Part shown: piece after piece, positions 8,061 through 15,774 of the stretch | How positions within the stretch are numbered: the stretch's first letter is position 1 | Layout: each line of letters begins with the position of its first letter | DNA from: Myxococcales bacterium | GTDB lineage: Bacteria; Myxococcota_A; Polyangia; JAHFDS01 | Length of the DNA: 40,300 bases | Direction: 5' to 3' | Assembly (NCBI GenBank): GCA_023248855.1 | Contig: JAHFDS010000020.1 | Span: 1-40,300 of the forward strand | Translations under genes and position numbers: made by a program | The notes under the pieces: generated by a model | Told to the model about the DNA's origin: nothing | Seen by the model: only the letters and a program-made list of their open reading frames with translations | Database searches by the model: none

Positions 8061-8683
8061 CGCAGGGCTCCTTCGCGGCCGCGTGCCTGGCAGGCCCGCA
8101 GCGCGGCGATGTCCGGGCCTGGGTTGCGCGCGAAGTGCCCGGCGGCCTCGAGGGCCTTCCACGCCGGCTGGGTGCGCAGCCACGCGGAGTCGAACACTCC
8201 GGCGTCTGGCCCGCCGAGCGCGGCGAGCACCTCTTGCGCGGTGGCGCCCCAACGGGTGCAGAGCTGCTGCAGGTAGCGCTCCTGCACCGCGAAGCGCTCG
8301 GGGCGCCCGATCGGCTCCGCCGACCCTGCGGCCAGGACGGCGCCTTCCGGTGCCCGAGCCTGGGCGTGGCGCCAGGCTGCGACCCGCTCGGCCGCGCCGA
8401 AGCCGGATCGCCTGTGAAGGAAGCGCACCTGCGGGTGGCGCCCACGCAGGCGTTGCTCGATCCAGAAGTGGGCCTCGACGTAGTCTTCGTAGGGCACCCC
8501 GAGCTCATCGGCGAGCTCGGCCGAAAGGACGTAGTGGACGAAGTTGCGGTCACTTGGGGACGGGCCGCTCCGGCCGAAGGCTCCGGCGGGGTACGATCGG
8601 CGCAGGAAGCGCCTGAGCTTGCGGTGGTAGGCCCAGGCGAACGTGATTCCGCAGGCGATCTGCTCGGCCGTGTACGTCCGCAT
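8057..8683 (-). CDS. Unknown protein, first gene of helicase/terminase operon
   Basis: Encodes 208 residues starting MRTYTAEQIACGITFAW. It is mixed helical, basic in the first 35 residues (HRKLRRFLRRSYP), and has no recognised motif. It lies directly upstream of the DnaB-like helicase with an ATGA overlap, the place where a helicase loader or replication accessory protein often sits in phages, but no AAA+ or primase motif is present. One copy of the repeated 28-bp element (8690-8717) lies nine bases in front of the start codon. Confidence 0.7.
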   Translation of the reverse strand: MRTYTAEQIACGITFAWAYHRKLRRFLRRSYPAGAFGRSGPSPSDRNFVHYVLSAELADELGVPYEDYVEAHFWIEQRLRGRHPQVRFLHRRSGFGAAERVAAWRHAQARAPEGAVLAAGSAEPIGRPERFAVQERYLQQLCTRWGATAQEVLAALGGPDAGVFDSAWLRTQPAWKALEAAGHFARNPGPDIAALRACQARGREGALR

Positions 8684-8689
8684 GCCGAT

Positions 8690-8717
8690 CCCCTCGAATC
8701 GCTAGCGGCTGCCCCTA
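8690..8717 (-). promoter_or_regulatory. Repeated phage element, copy E (leftward)
   Basis: Read on the minus strand this is TAGGGGCAGCCGCTAG followed by CGATTCGAGGGG. It matches the five-copy consensus at nearly all positions, with differences at 2, 6 and 10. It lies nine bases upstream of the start of the helicase/terminase operon. Together with copy A it forms a divergent pair in the 72-base gap 8684-8755. Confidence 0.7.
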
Positions 8718-8722
8718 CGCCG

Positions 8723-8751
8723 TTGGGCCGGGCACTAGGAAATCGAGCCGG
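8723..8751 (+). promoter_or_regulatory. Repeated phage element, copy A (rightward)
   Basis: Reads TTGGGCCGGGCACTAG followed by GAAATCGAGCCGG. CGAG ends eight bases before the ATG of the lysin gene at 8756. The same block recurs almost exactly at 22693. The GGAGG at 8750-8754 is only one base from the ATG, so ribosome binding here is not standard. Confidence 0.75.
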
Positions 8752-8755
8752 AGGT

Positions 8756-9667
8756 ATGGACCCTCGCGAGATTCAAGTTGGGCTGTCTGCGCTTGGCTAC
8801 GACGTCGGCGCCGTGGATGGCCTCCTCGGCCCCCGGACCCGGAGCGCCGTGCAGCGCTTCCAGGGGGACCTCGGGCTACCAGCGGATGGTCAAGTCGGGG
8901 GGCGGACCGAGACCGCGCTCCGTGCGCTCGAGAGCCAGCGCCGACAGGTGTGCCTGCCGCCGAGCTTCGGCCACCTCGGCCGCTTCAGGCTGACCCAGTA
9001 CGTGATCGCCGAGGAGCCGGGAGGAGGCAGCCCCACCGTGCCCGTGCTCGGCGCCAGCGGCGCAGTCCTCGCGCGCGTGGATCCGAGCTTCTTCTGCGAC
9101 ATGGCGCTGCAGGGCACGGGCAAGCTCCGCGATGGGCGCCTGCTCAACGTGACCGGTCAGTACGTCGACGTGCGCGGGCGCGGCGAGTACTCCGCCGTGC
9201 TCGCCGCTGCCAGACGCCTCCTGCCCAATAAGATCGCCTACGCCGGCATCCGCACGAGCGGCGACCTGGTCACGCAGGCGCTCGCGTTCTCGCTCGTGCC
9301 GCCCGAACGCGTGGGCAAGGGCTGGACCATCCAGCACGGCATGCCGCTCGATCCGTTCCGCACGCTCGCCGCGGACCTCGGCGCTTACGCCACGTCCGAC
9401 CCGCGCTACCGCAGTCACGGCGGCCTGGTCCCTGCGGGCACGCGGGTGCTCATCCTCGAGCTCGTGGGGCGGCAGCTCCCCGACGGCACCACGCACGACG
9501 GCTGGTGCGTCGTCGCGGACACCGGCGGCGCCATCTTCGGCGCGCACTTCGACGTGTTCGCCGGCACGCGCGCGCTGATGAGGCAGGTGCCAATGCCCCA
9601 CATCGGACACGTGTGGTTCGAGGGAATAGAGAGCCGCTGTGACGAAACGTACTCATACGGCCAATAG
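8756..9667 (+). CDS. Cell-wall protein with peptidoglycan-binding and 3D domains, likely endolysin
   Basis: Encodes 303 residues. Residues 1-58 are a PG_binding_1 repeat (LSALGYDVGAVDGLLGPRTR then SAVQRFQ). Residues about 195-290 match the 3D domain named for three conserved aspartates, here D207 (TLAADLGAY), D255 (VADTGGAIFG) and D266 (HFDVF). In MltA-like lytic transglycosylases this double-psi barrel carries the catalytic aspartate. The middle part (70-190) is unassigned. There is no signal peptide, so export would need the holin. The start at 8756 was chosen because the wall-binding domain begins there; the open frame upstream runs antisense through the helicase operon. It stands alone on the plus strand, away from the holin-like gene at 16232. 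A virion-associated lysin is an alternative. Confidence 0.8.
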   Translation: MDPREIQVGLSALGYDVGAVDGLLGPRTRSAVQRFQGDLGLPADGQVGGRTETALRALESQRRQVCLPPSFGHLGRFRLTQYVIAEEPGGGSPTVPVLGASGAVLARVDPSFFCDMALQGTGKLRDGRLLNVTGQYVDVRGRGEYSAVLAAARRLLPNKIAYAGIRTSGDLVTQALAFSLVPPERVGKGWTIQHGMPLDPFRTLAADLGAYATSDPRYRSHGGLVPAGTRVLILELVGRQLPDGTTHDGWCVVADTGGAIFGAHFDVFAGTRALMRQVPMPHIGHVWFEGIESRCDETYSYGQ

Positions 9668-9675
9668 ACCGAGCC

Positions 9676-10653
9676 CTACTCGCTTCCTGTGCTCGGCTTG
9701 TACGCTGGGCCAACGTCCTTCATCTTCGCGTGGAACTCGCGTGCTTGCAGCATCGCGGAACGGAGATTCTCGAAGAGGAACTCAAAGCAGAATCTCAGTT
9801 CGGACGCTGTCGCCAAGCATTCGTCCTCCGCTCGCGCGTGCAGGCCCTCGCTGAAAGCGGCGTAGAGGCGGTGAAGGGGGTTGATGTTGCCCGGCCCGCG
9901 AAGACTTTGCGGAATGACCTCCTTGATGAGCTCAAGCCGATCCTTCGCATGCGTCGATAAACGAGCCCGCGTCACAGCCTGCTGCGCGTGGGCGTTGCCA
10001 TCAAGAGCAGCGGCTTGTTCAACCAGATCCAACAACTCGTTCGTCGTCTCCTCGATGAGGCGCCGAAAGTAGGCGAGTGCTCCGATGCCATAGCCCTCAC
10101 TGATGTTCGCGACGCCCTTCTTGTAGAGGTCGAGCGCGCCCTTCGGGAGCAAGCGCTTGAGGGTTGGGAGGGCGGACCACGTCATCCGTGGCCACTGCCC
10201 CACCTTCATGACTTCGAGTGTGACTTTGCCTGCCTCCTCGCCAGTCGGAGCAGCGATTAACCAGAAGTTCGCTCCCTGCATGCGCGAGTTCGCTTTGCAC
10301 ATCACGCACCAGTAGCCCAGCTCCTGAGTACCGTAATGTCCTGACAGTCGGACGATTGAACCGCGGCCGAACATTCCAGGCCGAGCGCGTTGCGGTAGCG
10401 CTTCACGCCGATGGAATTCAAAGCCAGGTTTCTCGAGGGCGGGCAGGCGCTCCCATGATGTCTCATCCTTGCAGGACTCGCAGAACATCTTCAGAGCGCC
10501 GGGTGTGTCGAGCAGGTCCTTGAGATGCTCGAAGCGGTTTGGCCCTCCTCCAACCGAATCGGGGGCGGACACGGTCACCCTGACGGGACGATAGAGATAG
10601 TGCTCCTCGAGAAGAGCCTTCAACTTGCGCTGAATTTCTGCTGGAGAGTCCAT
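9676..10653 (-). CDS. Zinc-ribbon, DUF4145-like protein (cargo gene)
   Basis: Encodes 325 residues. Two CxxC pairs, FCESC and WCVMC, suggest a zinc ribbon in the first half. The second half (GYGIGALAYFRRLIEETTNE onward) has the helical GALAYFRRLIEE pattern seen in DUF4145-type proteins, some of which are fused to restriction or other defence enzymes. No catalytic motif is visible. The gene is less GC-rich than its neighbours and sits between two operons, with no good ribosome-binding site in front of 10653. It looks like a recently acquired cargo gene. The family call is by pattern only. Confidence 0.6.
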   Translation of the reverse strand: MDSPAEIQRKLKALLEEHYLYRPVRVTVSAPDSVGGGPNRFEHLKDLLDTPGALKMFCESCKDETSWERLPALEKPGFEFHRREALPQRARPGMFGRGSIVRLSGHYGTQELGYWCVMCKANSRMQGANFWLIAAPTGEEAGKVTLEVMKVGQWPRMTWSALPTLKRLLPKGALDLYKKGVANISEGYGIGALAYFRRLIEETTNELLDLVEQAAALDGNAHAQQAVTRARLSTHAKDRLELIKEVIPQSLRGPGNINPLHRLYAAFSEGLHARAEDECLATASELRFCFEFLFENLRSAMLQAREFHAKMKDVGPAYKPSTGSE

Positions 10654-10745
10654 GATCTGCAGCAACACTAGCACGCGGAGCTGACTGCTCTGCGGCGGGT
10701 CCCGGCAACGAGAGAGGCAACCTTTCAGCAAGCTGCCCCTCCTTC

Positions 10746-11543
10746 TTACTCGAGGGCGAGGAGCTCCTGCACAACGGGAGCTCCGTACGCGGCACCACCG
10801 GTCGTCACGCGGAGGTTTGGCAGGATCGACACCTCGCCTGCGCCATGGGTATGGCCGCACAGGACGAGCGCGTGGCGCTCCGGGTGCGCACCCATGACGT
10901 CGAGGAGCATGTCGCCCATGGCCTTGCATGAGAACCATGGCAGCCAATCGTCGTCAGAGGGGTGGCCCTCATGCCAAGCCGCCTCGCGGAACGGCGGGAC
11001 ATGGGTGAGGACCACGACGCGCGGGGATCGTTCGAGCGCCTCGAGCAAGACCGGTCGGAGCTGCGTGGCGGACTCGTCGCCGAGGGCGCGGAGCTTCTTC
11101 AGGCGGTCGCTCCGGCAGAGGTGTTGGAAGTCCTGGATGAGGGACCAATCGGACAGCTCGACGTTGGATCGAAGTGGGTCGCCGAGGCGGCCATCGCCCC
11201 ACCCGTCGTGGCCCACGAGCGCCCAGGTGTCAGTGAGCCGCACGATGCCGGTGGCTGGCATCCAGCGGAGGTGCGGTGTCCCCTGCGTGAGCGCGACCAT
11301 CCGTTCGCGCACGAAGGTGATGTCGGACCGATAGAAGTCGTGGTTTCCGAGGACGAAGTAGATCGGCCGCTGGAGTCGGTCCGAAAGCCGACCCAGCAGG
11401 GCCTCGAGGTTGTGCGCCTCCGCGATGTCGCCAGCCAGGAGCACGACGTCGGGGCTCCCGTCGAGCAGGCGGTCACAGAACGCATCCACCTGCGCCTTCG
11501 ACAGGAAGTTCAGGTGGATGTCCGTGGCCCAGGCGACCTTCAT
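10746..11543 (-). CDS. Calcineurin-like metallophosphoesterase
   Basis: Encodes 265 residues with the full classic motif set: TDIH (7-10), LLAGDI, LGNHDFY, VLTHVPP and CGHTHG. It is a dinuclear-metal phosphoesterase; its substrate cannot be told, and nucleotides, nucleic acid and protein phosphates are all known in the family. The gene follows the Fe-S nuclease after 12 bases and is the last gene of the minus-strand operon. A nuclease followed by a phosphoesterase resembles a DNA-processing unit (SbcD/Mre11 is a distant relative), but there is no SbcC-like partner. Confidence 0.85.
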   Translation of the reverse strand: MKVAWATDIHLNFLSKAQVDAFCDRLLDGSPDVVLLAGDIAEAHNLEALLGRLSDRLQRPIYFVLGNHDFYRSDITFVRERMVALTQGTPHLRWMPATGIVRLTDTWALVGHDGWGDGRLGDPLRSNVELSDWSLIQDFQHLCRSDRLKKLRALGDESATQLRPVLLEALERSPRVVVLTHVPPFREAAWHEGHPSDDDWLPWFSCKAMGDMLLDVMGAHPERHALVLCGHTHGAGEVSILPNLRVTTGGAAYGAPVVQELLALE

Positions 11544-11555
11544 CGTTGCTGCCAG

Positions 11556-12389
11556 CTACCCGTGTAGCGCCTGGCGCGTGCTCAGCGCAACCAGCCGTTC
11601 CCCCGCCGCTTCCATGGTGTGCGCCGGGCACCGGGGACGGTAGCCGCAATGCTCGCAGAAGCGCGAGACAACCGGCTGCGGGTCGGGCTTCGAGGCGCGT
11701 TCGGCGGCGTCATTGATCCAGGAGACAAACCACGCGCGCAGGGAGCTGCGGATTTCGTCGGCGTTCGTGGGGCGGCCCCAGACGATCTCTCCGCTCGCGA
11801 CGAAGTGGATGGCGGGCCAGACCTTGCGCAAGGACGGGAAGTGGGCGAGCGCCATGATCGCGTAGGCGCGAAGCTGCTCGGCGTGCCACTTCAAGTCCTT
11901 GGTGCGGCTGGCCTTGTGGTCGACGATGGCGACGCGGCCGTCGGCGAGCACGAAGCCGAGGTCCCAGGCGCCGCGGAAGAAGACGTCGCTGGCCGAGAAT
12001 CCGGTCGGCTCCAGGTTCTCGTCGAGGCCGAGGCGCTCCTCGCACAGCTCGCGGTCGATCGCGCTCTTGGCGCGGAAGCGCGAGAGGGTCTCGATGAACC
12101 GGAGGATGCCCTCGAGGAGCGGTTCGAGGCCGGCGCGCTCTTCGGAGGTCAGCTCGAGCGTGCGGTGAGCCTGCTCCAGGGCTGTCTCGGCGGACGCGCC
12201 GCGCTCCATGGACTCGAGGACCGCGTGGGCGCCGAGGCCAACCCGCGTCTTGGGACCGGGGTGCTCGGTCACGTGATCGACGTACTTGAACTTCCAGGCG
12301 AGCGGGCAGGTCTTGACCAGCTTGGCCTTGGAGACTGACCAGGGGGCCAGCGTTCGTGCAGCCTCGGAGAATGTGGCTTCCGGCGTCAT
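11556..12389 (-). CDS. PD-(D/E)XK nuclease with Cas4/AddB-type iron-sulfur cysteines
   Basis: Encodes 277 residues. The active-site pattern is D143 (RGAWDLGF), VDHKAS (D157, K159) and QLRAYA (Q172), as in RecB/Cas4 family exonucleases. Four cysteines, C28 (KTCPLAW) near the N terminus and C245, C248 and C254 (FCEHCGYRPRC) near the C terminus, are arranged like the 4Fe-4S staple of AddB and Cas4. It probably trims single- or double-stranded DNA ends in phage recombination. The start at 12389 was chosen for its position ten bases after the methyltransferase stop; the upstream open frame is antisense-like. It belongs with the SF2 helicase and methyltransferase in one operon. Confidence 0.85.
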   Translation of the reverse strand: MTPEATFSEAARTLAPWSVSKAKLVKTCPLAWKFKYVDHVTEHPGPKTRVGLGAHAVLESMERGASAETALEQAHRTLELTSEERAGLEPLLEGILRFIETLSRFRAKSAIDRELCEERLGLDENLEPTGFSASDVFFRGAWDLGFVLADGRVAIVDHKASRTKDLKWHAEQLRAYAIMALAHFPSLRKVWPAIHFVASGEIVWGRPTNADEIRSSLRAWFVSWINDAAERASKPDPQPVVSRFCEHCGYRPRCPAHTMEAAGERLVALSTRQALHG

Positions 12390-12399
12390 GGCTTTCACC

Positions 12400-13176
12400 C
12401 TAGGCAGCGGACGGACATGAAACCGCCCTGCGGGTCTGGACCGCGAAGTCCGCGGCCCAACGAAGACAGTGGATTCGGGCATTTGCGGCCGCCGCGTAGA
12501 CCGGCGATTTTTCGAAGCCGAGGAACTTCCGGCCCTGGCGCAGGCAGGCTTCGGCGGTGGTGCCCGAGCCCATGAAGGGATCGAGCACCAGGGCGCCCGG
12601 GCGACTGGCCATGAGGACCATGCGCTCGAGCACATCGACGCCCTTCTGGGTCGGATGGCTGCGCGCGCTGGGAGGCGTGTAGGGCCAGACGTTGCACGCC
12701 TGCCGACCCGAGAGGCGCTTCAGGAGCCCGTAGTCGAAACACCAGTCGCGACCGGATGGCGATGCCCAGATCGCGTAGAGCGTGCGCTCGTACAGCACGC
12801 GGTGCGAGACCGCGAAGCCGCCTGTCTTCACGAGCGCGATCGTGTTGAGGATGCGCACATTGGCCTGCTGCAGCCGGCTGCCGAGGTCGAAGACGTTGTG
12901 CCAGCTCCCGAAGACGATCAGTGTTCCGGTGGGCTTGATGACGCGCAGGGCCTCAGCGAGCCAGGGGCCGTTGTCGATCTGGTCCCAAGCCATGTCCTGG
13001 CAGAGCGCGAGGCGGCCGCTGCGGAACATGCGGCCTTTGTTGTCCAGGTTGAACGGCGGGTCCGCGAGCAGCAGGTCTACGGTCGCGTCGCCCAGGGCGC
13101 GCATGCCCTCCACGCAGTCCACACAGTGCGTTCGCCCGGCCTCGTAGGGGCTCGCTGGCGGCGTCAGTCCTGACAC
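12400..13176 (-). CDS. Beta-class DNA amino-methyltransferase
   Basis: Encodes 258 residues. DPPF (39-42, inside LLLADPPFNLD) is the catalytic motif IV. DPFMGSGTT (199-207) is the S-adenosylmethionine-binding motif I. Because the catalytic motif comes first, this is the beta arrangement of CcrM/HinfI-type enzymes that methylate adenine N6 or cytosine N4. No restriction gene is adjacent, so it is an orphan methyltransferase that could protect phage DNA from host restriction. The start is GTG at 13176 with AGAGGAG upstream, giving a 13-base overlap with the sigma-like gene. The recognition site cannot be predicted. Confidence 0.88.
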   Translation of the reverse strand: MSGLTPPASPYEAGRTHCVDCVEGMRALGDATVDLLLADPPFNLDNKGRMFRSGRLALCQDMAWDQIDNGPWLAEALRVIKPTGTLIVFGSWHNVFDLGSRLQQANVRILNTIALVKTGGFAVSHRVLYERTLYAIWASPSGRDWCFDYGLLKRLSGRQACNVWPYTPPSARSHPTQKGVDVLERMVLMASRPGALVLDPFMGSGTTAEACLRQGRKFLGFEKSPVYAAAANARIHCLRWAADFAVQTRRAVSCPSAA

Positions 13177-13511
13177 GGGGGCTCCTCTCTGGCGCCCTCG
13201 GCGAGCCGAAGCGAGCCGCGCAGGGTCGTGCGCAGTTTGCGCAAGGCCGCAATCTCCACGTCGCGGATCTCCTCCCGCGTTGCGCCCAGGATCTCGGCGA
13301 CCTCGTCGATCGTGTGGGCGCCATCGTCCGCGGCGTCGAGCGCGCAGGAGTACACGAAGGGCTCCCCGCGGCTGTCTGGCGCGAGGTGGTGGTGGCACTC
13401 CGGAAAGGGACAGGGCCTCGGCAGCGAGGCGCACTCCGCACGCAGCTTCGGGCGTGGGGTCCCGGGCTCGGGCCAGAGCGGGAGATGGACTGCAACTTGG
13501 GCGACGCTCAT
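13164..13511 (-). CDS. Sigma-70 region-4-like DNA-binding protein
   Basis: Encodes 115 residues. Residues 67-98 (TIDEVAEILGATREEIRDVE then IAALRKLR) closely follow sigma factor region 4.2, whose canonical form has the same leucine, G-x-T-R and ALRKLR positions. That region recognises the -35 element and contacts the RNA polymerase flap. The N-terminal half lacks sigma regions 2 and 3 and instead has C27, C34, C39, H40-42 and C56, a possible zinc site. It overlaps both neighbours (ATGA with the helicase stop, 13 bases with the methyltransferase). It could redirect or inhibit the host polymerase, or be a stand-alone HTH regulator. It is one of two sigma-like proteins in the window. Confidence 0.7.
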   Translation of the reverse strand: MSVAQVAVHLPLWPEPGTPRPKLRAECASLPRPCPFPECHHHLAPDSRGEPFVYSCALDAADDGAHTIDEVAEILGATREEIRDVEIAALRKLRTTLRGSLRLAEGAREEPPCQD

Positions 13512-14947
13512 ACACGCTCCTCTCGCGGGTCGGTGATCGGCTCGCCCCGGTAGACGATCCGGATGGCGCGCTCGCGCTGGTAGGTCTCGAGCCGGCGCAG
13601 GCTGTGTCGCGCCAGGTATCGGTGCGTCAGGTCGGCGAAGTCGACGACGGAGAGCACGGTGGCGCGCTTGCCCGTCCGCATGCCGCGGCCGATACGCTGG
13701 ATCGTCTGGATCTCACTCTTGCCGCCGCCGGCCAGGAGCAGGGCGTCAATGTTGGGGATGTCGATGGCCTCGTCGAGGATCTCGGTGGCCACCACGCAGC
13801 GCAGGGCGCCAGACCGGAAGCGTCCCAGGGCCTCCTTGCGCGCGTCGGCGGAGAGGCCGAGGCCGCACAGGAACTCGGCGAGCACGCCTACGGCCTGCAG
13901 TAGCTCGAGGAGGCGCCGGCCGTGTTCGATCTCGCGCACCAGCACGAGCACCTGATGGCCGGAGGCGAAGAACTCCTGTGCGCGGTGGGCGACGATCTCG
14001 TTGCGCGGCATCGACTCCACGATGCCCAGGCGGTAGGCGGTCGCGTAGTCCGCCCCGCGTGGCACGAGCGGCGCGTCGATCGGTACGAACTCGATGATCG
14101 GACGCACGAGCACACCGCTCTCGATGAGCTCCTCCGCTGAGACCTCGTAGATCACTGGGCCAATGGCGCCGAGCGTGCGCAGGTCGGCGTTGTCGGAGCG
14201 GCCGGTCGGCGTGGCGGAGAGACCGATGCGATAGGGCGCCGGGCACGCCATGAGCACCCGGAACGCGCTGTCCGAGGCGCCGTGATGCACCTCGTCGGCG
14301 ATCAGGACCTGGCGCGAGCGAAGCAGAGTCCGGGTGCGTGGCTCGTGCAGGCGGGCCGCGAGCGTCGCGACCGTGCCCACCACGATCTCGCCTTCTTGCC
14401 AAAGGCTATCGCCGATCGCGCCGATGGGCCGCCCGAGGTGGCGCTCGAGAACCTCACGCGTCTGGTGGAGGAGATCCTTGGAGTCGACCAGTACCAGAGA
14501 GGGCAGCCCGAGCTGGGCCAGGAGGCCCGCGGCGAGGACGGTCTTTCCACCGCCGGTGGCGATCTTCACGATCCCACGCCGCTGCATGATCGCCCGCGCG
14601 ATGCCCTCGTGCTGGTAGGGGCGGAGCCCGCCGGGCAACGCGTGAAGCACTTCCACCGCATGCGCAGGAGGCGGGTAGTGAGTAGCGTCGGCCACCTCGA
14701 CATGGACGTCGGCGCGGGCGAGCGCTCGGTGCACGATATCGAGCAAGCCGGCTGGGAATACGTTGGCCGGCGGCAGGAGGAGGTGCTGGCGACCATCCCA
14801 GAGCCTCGTTCCATCGGCCCGCTTCTGGCGGTAGAGGCGCGTGAAGCTGGCACCCCGCACCGGGTAGGAGGTCGCGCGATCGACTGCGTCCCGCGGGAAG
14901 TCTCCCTCGAGTTGCGCGAACTGGTTCTTGACGAGGATGCGGGCCAC
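13508..14947 (-). CDS. Superfamily 2 DNA helicase (UvsW/XPB-like)
   Basis: Encodes 479 residues. Walker A is IATGGGKT (129-136) and the Walker B box is DEVH (218-221). LSATPTGR is motif III, and the C-terminal RecA-like domain ends with QRIGRGMRTGK, motif VI. About 110 residues precede the motor, as in phage T4 UvsW and related branch-migrating helicases that act in recombination and replication restart. The start is GTG at 14947, seven bases after the preceding stop. It is followed by nuclease and methyltransferase genes, which fits DNA repair and recombination. Confidence 0.88.
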   Translation of the reverse strand: MARILVKNQFAQLEGDFPRDAVDRATSYPVRGASFTRLYRQKRADGTRLWDGRQHLLLPPANVFPAGLLDIVHRALARADVHVEVADATHYPPPAHAVEVLHALPGGLRPYQHEGIARAIMQRRGIVKIATGGGKTVLAAGLLAQLGLPSLVLVDSKDLLHQTREVLERHLGRPIGAIGDSLWQEGEIVVGTVATLAARLHEPRTRTLLRSRQVLIADEVHHGASDSAFRVLMACPAPYRIGLSATPTGRSDNADLRTLGAIGPVIYEVSAEELIESGVLVRPIIEFVPIDAPLVPRGADYATAYRLGIVESMPRNEIVAHRAQEFFASGHQVLVLVREIEHGRRLLELLQAVGVLAEFLCGLGLSADARKEALGRFRSGALRCVVATEILDEAIDIPNIDALLLAGGGKSEIQTIQRIGRGMRTGKRATVLSVVDFADLTHRYLARHSLRRLETYQRERAIRIVYRGEPITDPREERV

Positions 14948-14954
14948 GCGCGGC

Positions 14955-15332
14955 TCACTCGAGCGCCCAGGACGCCTCGCGCCGGCGCCGCAGGAGTACC
15001 TGGGCGAGAGACTCGGCTCCAGTCGATGGGACCGCTCCTGCGACGTGCTGGAGCGGCGCTGGCTCGGGCGCCAGGCACGGGCATGGCGCTTCCGGTACCG
15101 GTGGCGCGGCGCCGCGCCGCTGGTAGCCGCGGGCGAGGAGGTCGTTGATCTTCTCCTGGCAGTGCTGGTCGGCCTGGGGTCGGTCGCGGAAGACGAACAC
15201 GCGCTGGTCGGCGCTCTTGGGGTTCTCCCAGCGGTAGACGACCTCGAGCATGCCGTCGGCGCGCTCGCGCAGTGCCACCGCGTAGTGGGCTTTCGGTCCC
15301 TTGCTGAACTGCTGCTCGAAGATCGCGCGCAT
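14955..15332 (-). CDS. WGR-domain-like protein
   Basis: Encodes 125 residues. Residues 15-70 (HYAVALRERADGMLEVVYRW ... EKINDLLARGYQR) follow the WGR domain outline: an alternating beta sheet, a tryptophan in the middle and a final helix ending in K/RGY. WGR domains occur in PARP-type and other DNA-damage proteins and bind nucleic acid. The C-terminal 50 residues are proline-rich and variable. The start at 15332 has GGGGG upstream; an ATG at 15359 lies inside the repeated regulatory element and a TTG at 15377 is its first base, so both are less likely. First gene of the helicase/methyltransferase/nuclease operon. Confidence 0.6.
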   Translation of the reverse strand: MRAIFEQQFSKGPKAHYAVALRERADGMLEVVYRWENPKSADQRVFVFRDRPQADQHCQEKINDLLARGYQRRGAAPPVPEAPCPCLAPEPAPLQHVAGAVPSTGAESLAQVLLRRRREASWALE

Positions 15333-15350
15333 CGGTCCCCCGTTCGTGCG

Positions 15351-15377
15351 GCCTCGCATCGCTAGCGCCTGGCCCAA
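15351..15377 (-). promoter_or_regulatory. Repeated phage element, copy C (leftward)
   Basis: Minus-strand reading is TTGGGCCAGGCGCTAG followed by CGATGCGAGGC. It fills most of the gap between the unknown gene ending at 15385 and the WGR-like gene starting at 15332, with about 20 bases between CGAG and the ATG. Confidence 0.75.
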
Positions 15378-15384
15378 AGCGCGC

Positions 15385-15774
15385 TCATCCGAAGACCTCG
15401 GGCGGCACCTGGAAAGGCGTACCGGCGCGCAGGTAGTGGCTCAGGTAGGAGGGCCGCACGCGGGACACGCGGGGCGTCGAGAGCTGACGGTCGAACGCTA
15501 TGCCCCAGCAAGTACCGTCGCGGAGGCGCCAGTGGAGCAGCACGCTCTCGAGCGCGGGATGGGCGGTGAACAGCCTGTCGAGCCGACGAGCGAGCGTCTC
15601 CATGCAACGTGCGTTCATACCGAGGTGACAGCCGCTGTCCTGGATGCAGGCGAAGGGCTTGATCTGTGGGTGCCCCTGCGTGAGCACGGGACACTCCGGG
15701 TAGAGTCCGTCGAGCGGCAGCAAGAGCGTTCGCCCGGAGACCAGGGCGCCGAGCGGCGAGTCGCCCGCCTCCAT
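15385..15774 (-). CDS. Unknown protein, co-translated with holin-like gene
   Basis: Encodes 129 residues starting MEAGDSPLGALVSGRTLLLP. Five cysteines (PECPVL, ACIQDSGCHLG, RCMETL, GTCWG) and a mixed alpha/beta pattern are visible; no family is recognised. The ATG overlaps the holin-like stop (TGATG), so the two are probably made together. A lysis-related role is possible from context only; there is no signal peptide, lipobox or transmembrane helix as expected for a spanin. Confidence 0.6.
   Translation of the reverse strand: MEAGDSPLGALVSGRTLLLPLDGLYPECPVLTQGHPQIKPFACIQDSGCHLGMNARCMETLARRLDRLFTAHPALESVLLHWRLRDGTCWGIAFDRQLSTPRVSRVRPSYLSHYLRAGTPFQVPPEVFG

Noticed and set aside
8135..9667. Long form of the lysin starting at 8135
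   Set aside because: The first 200 codons run antisense through the helicase-operon gene and lack domain character; the wall-binding domain begins at 8756.
11560..11580. Sixth copy of the repeated element near TAGCGCCTGGC
   Set aside because: Only part of the block matches and it lies inside the nuclease coding end (codons for RQAL), without the CTAG and CGAG parts.
14955..15377. TTG or ATG starts inside element C for the WGR-like gene
   Set aside because: They fall within the repeated element and have no ribosome-binding site; ATG 15332 has GGGGG upstream.
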